From Isoetes taiwanensis (lineage: Eukaryota > Streptophyta > Lycopodiopsida > Isoetales > Isoetaceae), in assembly GCA_021234155.1 (NCBI GenBank), contig JAJEKV010000003.1, positions 34,145,166-34,209,165 on the forward strand: a DNA stretch of 64,000 bases, given 5' to 3'. Positions within the stretch are counted from its first letter, which is position 1; every line of letters starts with the position of its first letter. Below the pieces are notes generated by a model. It ran no database searches and was not told the origin of the DNA. It saw only the letters and a list, made by a program, of their open reading frames with translations. Positions 23,020-35,543 of the stretch are shown in pieces. Both the position numbers and the translations under genes were made by a program.

Positions 23020-26000
23020 GTGGACCAGGGCTATTTTAGGCTTGGTAGAGTGACACCTCCAGCTTTGTACAAATACATGACGCATTACATAAACAAGCTG
23101 AGGTTGTGGGAAATTATACACAGAGTGCAATCCACACAAAGCGAGGATTTTGCACACAACGCGTCCGAAGATGAGATAGTGGAGGAGGACAATCAAGGTG
23201 ATGGCTCCAATCAGGAAGAAGGGGACGGAAGTCCCAGTACATCAGAGGAGCATCAGAGATTGAGTCGGCCAAGAGGCATTGTTGCGGCAAAAGAACCTAA
23301 GAAACGCAGCGTGAGATTGTAGTACTGACATCCCCGAGGAGCAGCCAAAGAAGAAGAAGGGAAAGGGCAAGGCACCCGGGGTGGCCATTAAGGAAAAGAA
23401 GGTGGACAAGACCTCGGAGAGGATGGAAGAAATAAACCAAAAGAAATATGTGCAAGGTGTAATATACTTGCCAGTAACTTCCATGAGGTTGCCACCGAAA
23501 AATGCAAATGGTGAACGCCCCTTCGTGGTTCGAAAATATATGCTCCACACTTAAGGAACCGGCAAGGATGTAAGGAGCAACCCCAATGCCCACGTTGCTC
23601 CAATTGTCGTTCTTGTTGACAGATCCCAATGCATGGACCCCAAGGACTACGACATGGAAAATGCAGGTCCTTGGGGGGAACCACAGTTTCAAAGCAAGGA
23701 GGCAGTTGTACAAGGAGAAAAACAACTCGAGATATCTCTCTGTGCTCTGCGCTGTTTACTGCGGCCTGACAGATGAAGAAGCCAAGATCGTTGCCAACAC
23801 GCACAATGCTGACAACGAATATAAGCTTAAAATGAGATTCGTGGACAAAATCAGGTTCATGCACAGAGAATATATTATATTTAAAGAAAAATATGGAGAA
23901 GATTTAAAGAAACCAGCATACTCTCTCGAACTAAAGGAAGCTTGTCTTTGGAGTCTTTGCCTCAAGTATGACGAGGCTAACAAAATGCAGTCTCTCATAC
24001 CACATGACAACTGGTTTCAACTAGCCTTCAGAGACGGCAGAGAAAGTTTCTTTTGTATTCTGGAATACCCCGCACCCTCCCAATCGATATCGGCTTATTA
24101 CCGCGGGATATGGGACCTACAAAACGAAATTTTACCATGTTTGAACGGTGGTGAATTGAAAGGTGAAGGAAAGGTCGCCGAAAAGAAAAAAAATTCTCGG
24201 CGCCCCTAAGAAGGAAATGAGCATAACCGCGTGGGAGAGAAATGCGTGGCTTTTTACAGCCTCGACTTACCCGAAAAGGCTACCAGCAGAAGGTTGTAGA
24301 CAAAAAATTCACGCTTGAAGAAATGTCCAAGGAGCCGCACAAGTAAGAACTACAAAACATTCTTTCCAGCTCTTAGGTTGGATTGGTATGTATTCGAAGA
24401 TACACTTTGTTCTATCGTGTAAGCCAAAGTGTATTCGAATACACTTTGGCTTCAGAGTGTGTCGGGTGTATTTGTTTTACGCGTGTCAAAGTGTATTCGG
24501 AATACGCCCGGCTTACACTACCAAAGCCAAAGTGTATTCCGAAATACATTTTGGCTTCGGAGTGTCAGCCAAAGTGTATTCCGGAATACACTTTGGCTTA
24601 CATGCCTTGTCAATGTGTATTCCGGAAGACACTTTGTCTACAAAATTTGAGAAGCGTATTCCAGAATATCTTGTTGCCTGTCGAGATGTTTCTTTCTCAT
24701 TGTTTTCCTTCTTAGTTATCGTTCTTCTAATGTGGTTATGTTTTACGGCCAAAAAAACATCATCACATGTCAAACATGCTTGATGGAACAACTAAACGTT
24801 GACAGCTGGAAAAGATGTAAAGAACTTTAACCCATCGCGACCTCGGACAAAAGGATAATTCAATACGCTCCCAATTTTGAAGGCTGGGTATGCTAAAGAG
24901 TTTTTTACTTTTCGCTTTAGGTTACAAAGACGCGATCTTTTTCGCGAGTAAAAGAAAATAAGGACTGTAGGAGGGCTTCATGCATCTTGTCGACAACAAG
25001 GTGAGGAGAGTGATTTGTTAGACGGTGTTTTGGATAATGAGCCCTCCGAGTACGAACGTTTTACAATGTTCGATCAAAACAACTTGTTCTGTATAGACAC
25101 GGTGATTGCACCAAACTGGCCGAAACAATAAAGCCCCAAGATTTTACCTTGGTAGTAGCCGACCTTACTTATGGATTCAAGCTTCAAAGACCGCTTCGCC
25201 ATTTACCAGCCATTTAAAAACTCGAGTTTAATGCTTTTCACGACGCAGACGTGCGCATTACCCGCGCAAAACATTAGAGGTTGGTTGTATTTCACTCCAA
25301 GCATGCAATCCGCCTTGTGCCGGTAAGAATCATTTTGGTTCCCCACGCAAGTCACGGTTATGAAAACCCTGGTTTGGTAAGCACTTATACCGAATACAAA
25401 TGTCCTTTTGTTTCCCTTTCTTTCTTTTCTTTTAGTAACACCATGAAAGCATTGTTAGGAGTTTCTATTCCTAATACGCTTCTTTTAAATCGTACTTAAA
25501 TCCTCTTTTTTTTTTTTGTTCTTAAGATACAAAAACTAATATAAATTACCATGGCGGAGGCCCTAGATCAAGGAGAGTAAGGTCGAATATCTCCATGTCG
25601 CTTTGGAGTTTCGATGGGGAAACGCATAAATGGAACACTTCAACACGCAGAAGATGCCGCAACTTTCAAACGTGTTGGAGTTTCCAAATGGTTTTGCGTA
25701 AGTTTACAGACCCTAGTACACAAGGAAGAATAGTGAATCACCATCGGGTTACGTAGTTGATTAACCATCTTCTAGACATGTTCTCACGTCTAGGAGATTG
25801 GGTGCTCGACGCATTTTCTGGCTCTGGTACACTATTGCTTGTGCACTTAAGAAGGACCGTAACTGTGTAGCCATTGATATTGATAAGGAGGCTGTTAATT
25901 TCATCAAAATGAGACTTTCTGCCTTACCAACTCTACCAGACGAGAATCAAGAGTTGGGGGCAAAGTCTAATTCTGATTTTGCTAAGATGACATCTTCGGA

Positions 26001-26196
26001 GATACAGCCTCCCTTTACAAGCTCCTTGGATGACGAAGCTACTCTTGCAGAGCTGAAAGAAGTAGCTCTTGCTGCCATACCGGAATCAACTACTAACACT
26101 GAGAAGCCTAAGTCACCAGAAAAAGGTGAAAAGATAGAATCTGACCAAGCTGAGAGCAGTAAGAAAAATGAAGAAGACTATAATTTAGATCTCTGA
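23020..26196 (+). pseudogene. ParB-like domain fused to a beta-class N4/N6 amino-DNA-methyltransferase
   Basis: Plus-strand coding with probable introns and several breaks. Order: an acidic stretch at about 23.15-23.25 kb (EDEIVEEDNQGDG), a Lys-rich linker (EEQPKKKKGKGKA), then a ParB/Srx-like domain at about 23.44-24.2 kb (VIYLPVTSMRLPP; VLGGNHSFKARRQL, the GxHR-like substrate loop; LTDEEAKIVANTHNADNE). A donor at 24,343 (GTAAGAAC) probably opens an intron to about 24,805. Methyltransferase motifs follow: FTLVVADLTYGF at about 25.15 kb (motif IV, DPPY-like, as DLTY) and LGDWVLDAFSGSGT at about 25.8 kb (motif I, FxGxGT), then CVAIDIDKEAV. Motif IV before motif I is the beta-class order. A Glu/Lys/Ser-rich tail (KSPEKGEKIESDQAES) ends at a TGA at 26,194-26,196. 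Such fusions are known to me from phages and bacterial mobile DNA. Its likely role, palindrome-directed DNA methylation, is inference. Confidence 0.65.
24385..24672. promoter_or_regulatory. palindrome cluster B in a probable intron of the methyltransferase gene
   Basis: At least six copies of the same family as in the divergent spacer: a perfect 32-bp palindrome at 24,421-24,452 (centre ATTCGAAT), another at 24,567-24,598 (centre TTCCGGAA), near-perfect copies at about 24,525-24,556 and 24,610-24,636, and degraded copies at about 24,388 and 24,655. They fill the interval between a GTAAGAAC donor at 24,343 and a GACAG acceptor at 24,805. Individual copies diverge more at the arms than at the core. 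Confidence 0.85.
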
Positions 26197-26946
26197 CGGA
26201 TCTTATGCTGTGGTTACTTACTGATATTTATTATTGATTGCCATTACTGATGTAACACAAAAACAGTAATGAAATTATTATTAAGTGAAGTGGAGTTTTC
26301 ATTGAGCTGAATGAAATGAGTACAATGAATCATAGGAGTGCACAAATACCCCAAATGAGTGAATAACAATAAAGATCAGAGAATCATCCTAGAGAGGCAA
26401 AACGCCCCCAAGCTAAGCATCAAAAGCTCCCTCTCGAGGCATACGTGACCACCAAACTGCTTTGACGACACCACCAACCAGCATCATTCCCGCCACCCCA
26501 TCGAACACTTCGGACCCCAAAACCCCAAACCCCCAAACACGAGATCGCCGAACCGCCAGATCATCCAAAATTATCGGCACAACCGACCTCATGGAAAGTT
26601 AAGACAAGACAAAGAGTTAGGAGCCTGACAGGCCAAGCATCAACAAACGTATGGACGAAAGAAAAAAGGAATGAATGGAAGAACGAGAGAAAATGGATCA
26701 CTCGGAAGCGCATCGCTACGCCGAGAGAGAGTGAGAGTAAGATAAACTAGGCCCGACCCCGGGGGTCAACCCCGAGGTGCCCTCCGTAGTTTAAAGTGCT
26801 ACTGGCCGGGACATTGTGGATGCCACCGTGACTAACAAGAGAAAAGAGAAGAGGAGAATCAGCCCTCACGAGCGGGATAAACGTAACCAACCAAACCAAG
26901 TGAACAAACCACGCGATCCGCCATAGAGGGAGGGGAGGGAAACACT

Positions 26947-27160
26947 TGAACAAAGAGAATTCAGTCAAGGAAAACGCCGATGAGAATTGCTTGAAGCTAC
27001 CAGATATATAGCTGGTGACGAGCTAAAAGAAATCATGGGTCAAAGAAAGCTCAGCTAAAGATGACTCCCTACGCCCAAAAATAGCATGACGCTAAAATAG
27101 ACGTTCCTTTCCCAATGATGGTTCTCTTCTATATAAGAAGAGAACCATAGCATTCTAGGG
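26947..27160 (-). repeat. DIRS-like direct repeat, left copy
   Basis: Begins near GAACAAAGAGAATTCAG and ends at the hairpin and CCATAGCATT. It is roughly 90% like the right copy by eye, with several small indels. Confidence 0.85.
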
Positions 27161-30100
27161 AAAGGTCCTTTGCAAAACAACAATAACCGACATAAAGAGG
27201 AACCTACCTCCAACTATCACAGTGCCGAGATTGCGAGAGACAAGGAGACGCTTCAACACCGGTAGGACGAGCGGCAGCATGAGAAGAAGCAGAACGCCAA
27301 CTACCGCGAGAGAACAACACCAGCAGAAACCGAAGCCGCAGAGGCCGCCGTGGGTAACCTCTAACCGCGCATGAGTACCAAAAAGATCGGGGACTAAACC
27401 GGATGCGACGCTAAGCACTAAAACCACCATGCACGCTACGGTGGAGTAAGACAAAGCACCTAATAAGAGGACAAAGAGGAACTAAACAAGGGTCCACCTC
27501 GAGGATCAATGACATGGAATGAGCAAGCGAAAACAAGCGCCGCAAAGAGATGGATTGGGCAAGAGACCTAACCAAGATGCGTAATCAAGACTTCTCCGGC
27601 CGCCCCAACTCGTCACATTTAGACTTCCTGATTGCCACCTATACATGATCCGAAAAGGTCGTCTCGCCAATTTAAAAATGAAGGGCCTCGAAATACCGAG
27701 AAAACCAAAGAAAACATAAGGCAACTAAAGAGGCTTTCATCAAGTCAGCTGCCATTCCGCATGGGTCTTCCGGCAAAGGACAACATCACAAGATCTAACG
27801 CGGAGCAGCAGTTGAGGGGCAAACTCGCGGACGCAGGTGTGGACCGGCCGGTTTAGCGACATTGGACCAATGAGGGTAAAGGACCTCAACACCTGAGACG
27901 GGCATTAATCAGCCGGAAAAAATGAGATGGCGCCAGCAAAGCACCACCCATCGAGGCTGGTGGGCGCCGGGCGAAGACACGTAAGAAGCCGGGGAAGGCC
28001 GCCTACGGATGGATGAAGCAGAAGGAAAGGGGCACCGGGGGACAAGCACCAAGACCGAAAACGCCGCCAAACGAGGCATAAGCAAGAAGGGTAGAAGTAG
28101 CACGAGATTGAAGAACTGAGGTGAGGATAGGAGCTACAAAACAAAGCGATATCGCTGAAAAAATGCGGTAAGACATCCGAACACACACCACATAAACATA
28201 ATTAGAACCAAATCATATCACCAACCTTATTCAAATACACAAAATAAGAGCAAATAACGCCACATGTCGCTTATCACCCGCGAAGACGCCGGCGACCGAC
28301 GGGAAGCAAAGCACGAGAAAACTCATGAAAAACAAAGGCATCTATCACAAATGGCTGCCAGGAGTTCGCGGTTAGAGTTTACCAATGGCCACCAAGGGGT
28401 AGAAGGCCATGAAAACAACCAAAGTCAAGCCAGCATGGCAAAGGCAGCATGGTGCAAGACAACAGGACTAAGGAGGCCGGAGGAAAGCGCGTAAATTATT
28501 GAACAAGTGCCAATTGTAGGAAAAAGCATCGGGGGAATTCAAAAGGGTAAGCATCCTTGGTATTGAAGACGGAAGTAAAGCATTAGACGGACTAGCAAAG
28601 CGGTCGACATGGTGAGGGCCCCATCGAGACTCAATCAAGCTAAAAGCCCTCGAGAGGAAAGGAGAACTCATCAAACTTACAAATCTTAGACAAATAGTCA
28701 GCCACTCATTTTCTAACCGGGTACCCACAACGCCGAAGCTGAACTGGATGGTGATAACGTAAAAACGAAAAGCTCGATTAAAAGCGATGGAGAACCGAGA
28801 TGAGGAACCACCCTTTGCAATAAAAACGCCACATTCGATTATCACCACCAGCAACTACAATGGAGTTGAAGAGGAGGCTAGCAAAAACGCAACAATTGAG
28901 CAGTGGCAAACAACTCACGCCATGTCGAGGACCTGACGGTACTGACTCGATGAGGTAAAAGGCCATGAAAAGAGAGCACGTGTATACCCAATAGACAACC
29001 AACCACCCCAACCCTCATCGCTAGCATCAAATCCGAGGGTGACCTTCGCGGAGGAGAGGGGCCAAAGAGGACAACGGCCAAACCCTGAATACAATAGTCC
29101 GCTAAAGACACCGCTCATGACGGGAGGGGGAAAGCGTAAAGGAGTGTCCCAAAGCTCGAAAGCAAATAAGATCCAAGTGAAGGCCCCGAGGTTAAGACAA
29201 AGATACCGTGTGGCCAAAAACTAGACGCAAGGACTGAATGAAACCGAGGAAACGAAAATCAAACGGAGCAGAGACCACGTGCGCCAGCAAGTCCGGAACA
29301 AAGAGATACAGCTACAGCGACTTTTAGAGGCGAGATGCTGAACAAACCATGCCGAAAGCATCGACAATGAAACCTAAGAAGACAAGGCGATGAGAAATGC
29401 GAAAACGACAATTTTTCCAAAGCGAAGAAAACGGCTTGTTGTAAGTCAAAAATAATCTGACCCGGCGATTCGGGCAGGATTGACACGAAATCGATATCAT
29501 CAACATATGGGGAGCAACGATACCCTCGAAAGCACGCCACCGGCGGACCAACTACCCAATGAGCTTCGTGAACACAAATGGGGCAGGAGGCGAGTCCAAA
29601 GGGGAGAAACATTGAAGACAAAAACTGACCGGCCCAAATGAAAACCAAGGAAAGAACGTGAGGAGGCCATATGGAGACATGATGGTAAACTGATTTTCAA
29701 GTCTATAGCAAAAGGAAGTCGGCAGTTTGCAAAGATGAGAGAGCAAGTCTAATGATTCATAGCTTAAAAGGGGAACGATAAAAAGGAGTTCAAGACCCGC
29801 GAAATCTAAGATAAGACGCCACTTGCCTTGACCTTTAGGGACCACTTCAACCGGGAACGTAAGAAGGGACAAGAAGGAACAAGGGAGGCAAAGACCGGTC
29901 CGGCGAGGTCGAGACGGCGAACGAGCAAAATCGAAGTTGGGTAAACAAGGACGAAGTGATTTTTGCAAAAAGGGTTGGGCAGGGCATGAGTAAGCCAAGG
30001 CAAACGATAACCAAACCGATCCACCGAAAGCACCCGCTGAGGAAATTGTAAGGACCGCCAAAAGACAAAGCGGACAAGAGGCGATTGAGGACACTGGTAG

Positions 30101-30589
30101 ATGATGCAATAGAGTCAGCTATGATAGGATCAACGCCGAGATGAGGAATACAAGAGGAAAACGGAGTGCAATCTGAAATAGCAACAAATCATATAAGAAC
30201 AACAAGATATCAATGAAAGAAAAAACTCTGCAAGATGCCTATACTACATATTTAATAGGGGAAGAATGCTTTGCCGATAACCATGACTAGAGTTTCGAAC
30301 CAGAAGGGGAGATGCATTACTGGGAGGTATATAACGAGAATGCCCAACAACAAAAAAGTGCTACCATGATCCACTATGGTAAAGAAATTGAGTCAGAAGG
30401 GAATGGCCGAAGCCCAATCCACTAAAAACATTTTCCGATGTGCCAATAAATATACTGAACAAACCCGAGCCCAGAGACCCAAAGTTTGGAGAGAGAGAGA
30501 GTCAAGAGAAATATGTGCTTAACCCAGATAACTTGAACAACTTGTGCCAAAAAAAACCCGGAACAACAACCTAACCTGACATTTATTAA

Positions 30590-31440
30590 TCAACCATCCA
30601 ACTGCCTTTGCAAAGAAGGGAATATGCACATGTGGGGAGGAAAAAAAGGGGGTCAAACCTCACCTACTAGCAAGCCAAAATAAAGCGAGCATGGGAAACC
30701 ACCACGCATGAGATGCAAAATGATGACAAAAAAAAAAAAAAAAGAAATCGAGGAACACCTACGCTAAGAAGCTAGCTATCCTAAAGACAGTAACTCGTGT
30801 AGCAAAAACAACCACTAGAGAATTCCATCAACCAGACTGACCCAAGAATGGTAATCTATAATCTAAAGCTAACAACCAAAACGATACAACCAAGTACTCA
30901 GATCCAATAACCAACGAGAACTTGAGAAACGAAGCAGGCAAGATAATCACAACTTTAAAGAGACCATGGTCCAAAAACATAAGACGATTGTTGAAATGGA
31001 AAAAACCAAACCTTTACATTCCTAAATGATCGACCAACTGACGTTGCAAAGAAGGGGAGATGCATATGCGCGAAAAGGGGAAAAAATATACAATGACAAC
31101 CTAGCAACCAAAGCAATGTCTACGTGGGAAAACACAGCAAAAACAGAGGCAACAAAAGCATACTATGACAACAAAGACGGAAAGTAGAAATAAAGGAATT
31201 CCTAAGCTCAAGAAGCTAGCCAGCGTAAGAGTCTAGAGTAGTGAAGCAAAAAAAAACACTAGAGAATTCTGTCAACTCGACTGACCCAAAACAAGCTAAC
31301 CTCTAATGCTAAATGCAATGCAACCAAGCCGATACAACCAAATGCCGAGATCCAACAATTCAACGAGAATTTGAAAAAGATGTAGTAACAAGCCATCACA
31401 ACTTTTAAAGGAAAAAACATGGTTTCACAAAAACATAATT
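30590..31440. repeat. tandem duplication of about 430 bp inside the DIRS-like fossil
   Basis: Two copies, about 30,590-31,020 and 31,025-31,440, share landmarks such as TTGCAAAGAAGG, AAGAAGCTAGC, CTAGAGAATTC and GACTGACCCAA. They are diverged, so the duplication is old. Confidence 0.7.
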
Positions 31441-31650
31441 GTTGTATATATCCAATTCACTCCTAGATGCATGTGTTTAACAAGCCATCACCACTTTAAA
31501 GGAAAAACATGATTTCAAAAAACATAATTGTTGTATATATCCAATTCACTCCTAGATGCATGTGTTTAACAGCCATCACAACTTTAAAGGAAAAACATGG
31601 ATTCAAAAAAAAAACATAATTGTTGTATATATCCAATTCACAAAAAACTA
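31391..31650. repeat. three tandem units of about 90 bp
   Basis: Three copies of a unit with AGCCATCACAACTTT, AAAAACATAATTGTTG and TATATATCCAATTCAC. Much more uniform than the larger duplication beside it, so probably expanded later. Confidence 0.8.
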
Positions 31651-34600
31651 ATCAACAGTACGGTCATGGCCGTCGGATTTTAAACTCCATCAACCAAATC
31701 CTCACATCTGAGGACGAGGGAAATATTGAGGGGTGATGGGAAACTGGGGCACTGGTGGGAGGGAAGGAGCAGGAGGGAGTGCCAAAGGAGTGTTCGATGC
31801 TGCCGCACGAGCAAAACATGTCTCAATTCTATGGTTATTACGCCCATCGTGCAAAAAAGCCGCAGGGTACCCCGGGAAAGAGGAACAGCGGGGGCACCAG
31901 GAGCAGTTGGGTGAGAAGAAAAAGAGGTATTTGGAGCTTTTGTGGCAGAATTAGTGCGACGATCAAGGCGGCCTTGGCGGGCTAATTCCCGGCCGCGGAG
32001 TCATCGACAAAGACAAGCCCCGAATGATCAGCAAAGTCAAAAGCAACATCATACCCTTCACGATCAAGAATCAAAAAAGAAATTTCATACGTTGTTGAGT
32101 TGCCATCTTACCCCTCAATGAGTTTCAAGACCGAGTCGGCACTCACGGAGAGAGAGAGAACAGTAGCATACAACTCCCGAAATCGGTCTTCCGAAGCGAC
32201 CAAAACTCATACCGGTGTCGAAGAATCCCGCTTTGAAAGACGGCAAGGTCCTAGCCGCCCGCCTTCTCGACCCGCGGTGATTCGACACCTCGAATGGAAG
32301 ATCAAATGAAAGAGATGTTTGCAATTCATTAATTTGGGCCATTTGTAATTGCGGGGATTGAAGGACCCGAGGCAATAAGAGTTCATATTGGGAGGGAGGC
32401 ACCACCGATGGGGCGTGTGGTGGAAAAGAAAACAATGGCGAGGTGTCAGACTTGAAGTTGCATGAGCGGTGGAGGGCCATGGGGGAAACCAACAACGTGG
32501 AGGAGGAGGAGCAGGAGTAGCAAAGTGGGCATGGCCAAGAGGGAACAAAAGGCGGACCGGAGGTGCGGGAATATTCAACGGGTGTGTGGAAAAAAAGTTG
32601 AGGTTGTAAAGGCACCCCCAAATGGATTCGAGGAAGAAGAGGGGCCCAAGTTGCCCAAAGAACCCAAGGGAGCACAGACTTTGGGAGAACAGTGGAGGAG
32701 TCGGGAGAAGAAAAACCGATCGATGCCCCAGTTGAAAGTGGCAATATCGCTTCCCGACGTGCCGCCAAGAACCCCGCTGCAGAGACGATGGGGGGCATCC
32801 GGACCAGAGTGCAACCCGGCTGATTGGCATCACCATCCCTAAACAAAAACCCCTTAGAACCGACAAGAAATCGTAAAAATGGGAACCGAAGACCAAGGGA
32901 TAAAATTTTGCAAAATCTTCTTTATTTCCAACACAAACAATAACAAAGCACCAGAGGTGCAAACCAAAAATGACAACTGCTTTGGCTAAAACAGGGCCGA
33001 GGGACCGGGCCTCTACAATGGAGTTTCTATGTGGGTACCGTGGGTGCCATCACATCCGGCCTGAACCGAGACAAGAGTGCAAGATTGGGCTCGGGTGAAG
33101 AAACGCCAAGGAAAGATAGGATACTGAGTCGGAAATGGGGCAAAACGAGCCAACCTCGGATCTCCAACCTCGAAAGCATAGGAGAAACGAGAGTACGTAA
33201 TCGCGTAGAACAACCGCGAACCGAACCTAAACAAAGACGCGGGCCACTTCGCCCCACCAATACAAAGCAAAGAACCAAATCCCCTAGACGAAAATACACC
33301 ACATTAGGAACCTCCACTCAAAAAAGTTAGTTCCGAGCTGATGGGGTCGCAGTAATAATCAACGCCAAGATCCACCCGGTCGATGGCATCATCCGTGATA
33401 AGAGGAGAACCAAAGGCAATCCGACATAAATGTCAAAGAAGAGGAAGATGCCTGGGCAGCCGATCAAGGGACCAAAACAAATGATTGAGGTTAAAAGCAA
33501 CACAAAGATTAGGGTCATGGCCATCAAATGGAAAAAAGGTAGGAAAAGTGTTTGGGTCGATGGAACAGGACATTGGGCAAGATGACAAGAGGGCAAAGGA
33601 GGGGGTACGTCGTTCGGTATCGGGTGGGCGGTAAAGTCTCAAAGAGTAGATTGAGCACACATGGTCACTGAAAGAAGAAAAGGGGGGTAAGAACCACATG
33701 AACAACCGAAAAATTTATTGGAAAACAACATAGGAAGGAAAAAACCAAACAACCAACAAAATAAACACACCAATGACAACCACGGCGAAAAAGAAAACGA
33801 GTCGAAACAAATCCCAAAAACCGACCCTATCTAGGCAAAAACCCCACAGACCGTTATGAGAAAATGAGCAAAATGGCAATTGTCCATACATAGGCTTAAG
33901 AACATAATATTGTAAAACAAAAAGGGCAAGACACTTAGCACAACAAATTCGAATAAAGAGACAAGGAGGGGGAAGTTGGTGCCGCGAAAAGCCAATACAT
34001 GAATATGAGCAAATACATGCCAGCCATAGGTTTTCCATAGTAAAGTATTATAGTGAACACAATGATAAATGCGTATGCAAAAAAGGTCATGAGATCATAC
34101 ACACAACTGGAAAAAACAAGACCAAACCCTACCTAACAATCCACATGCACCATCGAACTTGAAAAAACCAACATCACTACCTTACCTCACAAAAAAGATA
34201 AAAACAAAACCACACCATAGACAAGAAACAGACCATAGAAAAACAAAACTCAAAAACCTATCTAAGAAAAAGTAAAAGAAAAACACGGGGGGGAAGGGGA
34301 TCAGGGGACCCGGGACCCCGGGAACCCGGATTTTCTTGACACCACCCGGTATCCTCGGCGAAAAATACAGGCCAACCGGCGGGCCGACGGAGCGGGGAAA
34401 ACCCAACCGGGACTCCGCCATGAGAAGACTTCCCGGCCCGGGTCTGCAGAGGGATGAGAGGGGACGAAACACCTGCTTGGAAGGGAACAAGATAAAAAAC
34501 CCATGGGCCAGATACCGCAGGAGAGGAGAGAGCAGCCGGAACCAGGATAGATGGCAAAAAGCATGGCTTAATCCAACCGTAACGATGAAATGAACCCCTA

Positions 34601-35092
34601 ACAGGAATAGGAAGGCTCTAAACAATAGACATCGGTCGATCGAAGGATCGCAAGCATCCCCGTTGCCGGTCAAAAAGAAGAGCAGAATCAGATTAAAATA
34701 GAATCATGATAAAAGCAGGAGGAGTATGGCGAAATCGAATCAAGAAGGACAGCAGAGGGCGAGCTAGAACCGATAGAGCAGACAATAGAAACCCTGGCGA
34801 ATCAGAAAAAATTAGAAACGGACAGAGTAGATGATCATGGTCGAAAGCGTAAAAAAGGATGGGGCGATAGCTTAACGAGAGGAGCGTATGGTCAGCAATC
34901 TAACACGTAATAGACTAGGACAAAGAAAACCTGAGAGAACAAGCCAAGCATGCGTCAATGCCCATTAGTTTTAGGGGATCGGGCTGCAAGAACACCGGAT
35001 GTTTTAAAACGACCGGCAATTTCGAAGCCCAACTTTCGAGCAAAGTGTGAGCAAAGCTGAATGAAAAAATAGGCTTGTAGGGTAACACTGGA

Positions 35093-35299
35093 ACAAAGAG
35101 AATTCAGCTCAAGGGAAAACGCCGATAAGAATTGCTTGGAAGCTACCAGGAAATATAGCAGACAGAGCTAAAGAAATCATGGGTCAAAGAAAGCTCAGGC
35201 TAAAGATGACTCCTACGTCCAAAATAGCATGACGCCAAAACAGACGTCCCTTTCCCCAGAATGATGGTTCTCTTCTATATAAGAAGAGAACCATAGCAT
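35093..35299 (-). repeat. DIRS-like direct repeat, right copy
   Basis: Same sequence and orientation as the left copy. Beyond its CCATAGCATT end the composition changes to the AT-rich sequence of the TIR element, so this is probably the 5' border of the fossil. Confidence 0.85.
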
Positions 35300-35543
35300 T
35301 ATTATTTTTACTAAATTTGTGTTTTTTGTACATCCACCTACAAATAATTTTGTACTCATGTCTCAATTTTGATATTTTCACGTGCCTCACTCCAAAAAAC
35401 CAAAGTCGTGTCCAAAAAATACCCCAAAAATAGGCCCAAAAAAAAGCGGATACTCCTGAAACTTTAAACCTCTCTTAAAAAAGCCCACTTTTTAAAATGA
35501 CGTGTTTTTTTAAAGGAATCTTTGAAACGGGAGTGATGCAACA

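Larger units (their letters stand above)
26340..35300 (-). mobile_element. DIRS-like tyrosine-recombinase retroelement (fossil), nested in the TIR element
   Basis: Minus-strand retroelement with higher GC than its surroundings. Two direct repeats of about 210 bp, 26,947-27,160 and 35,093-35,299, flank the body; each ends in a hairpin of GGTTCTCTTC/GAAGAGAACC around TATATAA. Parts in family order from the right: a long non-coding or gag-like region with tandem repeats (30.2-35 kb), reverse transcriptase at about 30.1-29.3 kb (VPKGQGKWRLILD; YVDD), RNase H at about 29.1-28.6 kb (LGFDASDEGWGGWL), and a WGPHHVDRFAS block at about 28.6 kb typical of DIRS elements. A tyrosine recombinase would be expected at 28.4-26.8 kb, but I could not confirm it. 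The left border is uncertain (26.3-26.9 kb). The element is heavily broken, with many breaks, and looks older than its flanking Copia in coding decay. Confidence 0.75.

Noticed and set aside
22012-24672. CRISPR-like array
   Set aside because: Copies are palindromes with irregular spacing and no equal-length spacers, in a eukaryotic context.
32115-32962. Two overlapping ORFs of about 250 codons
   Set aside because: They lie in the GC-rich non-coding or gag-like part of the DIRS-like fossil, overlap each other in different frames and show no domain, so they are not listed as genes.
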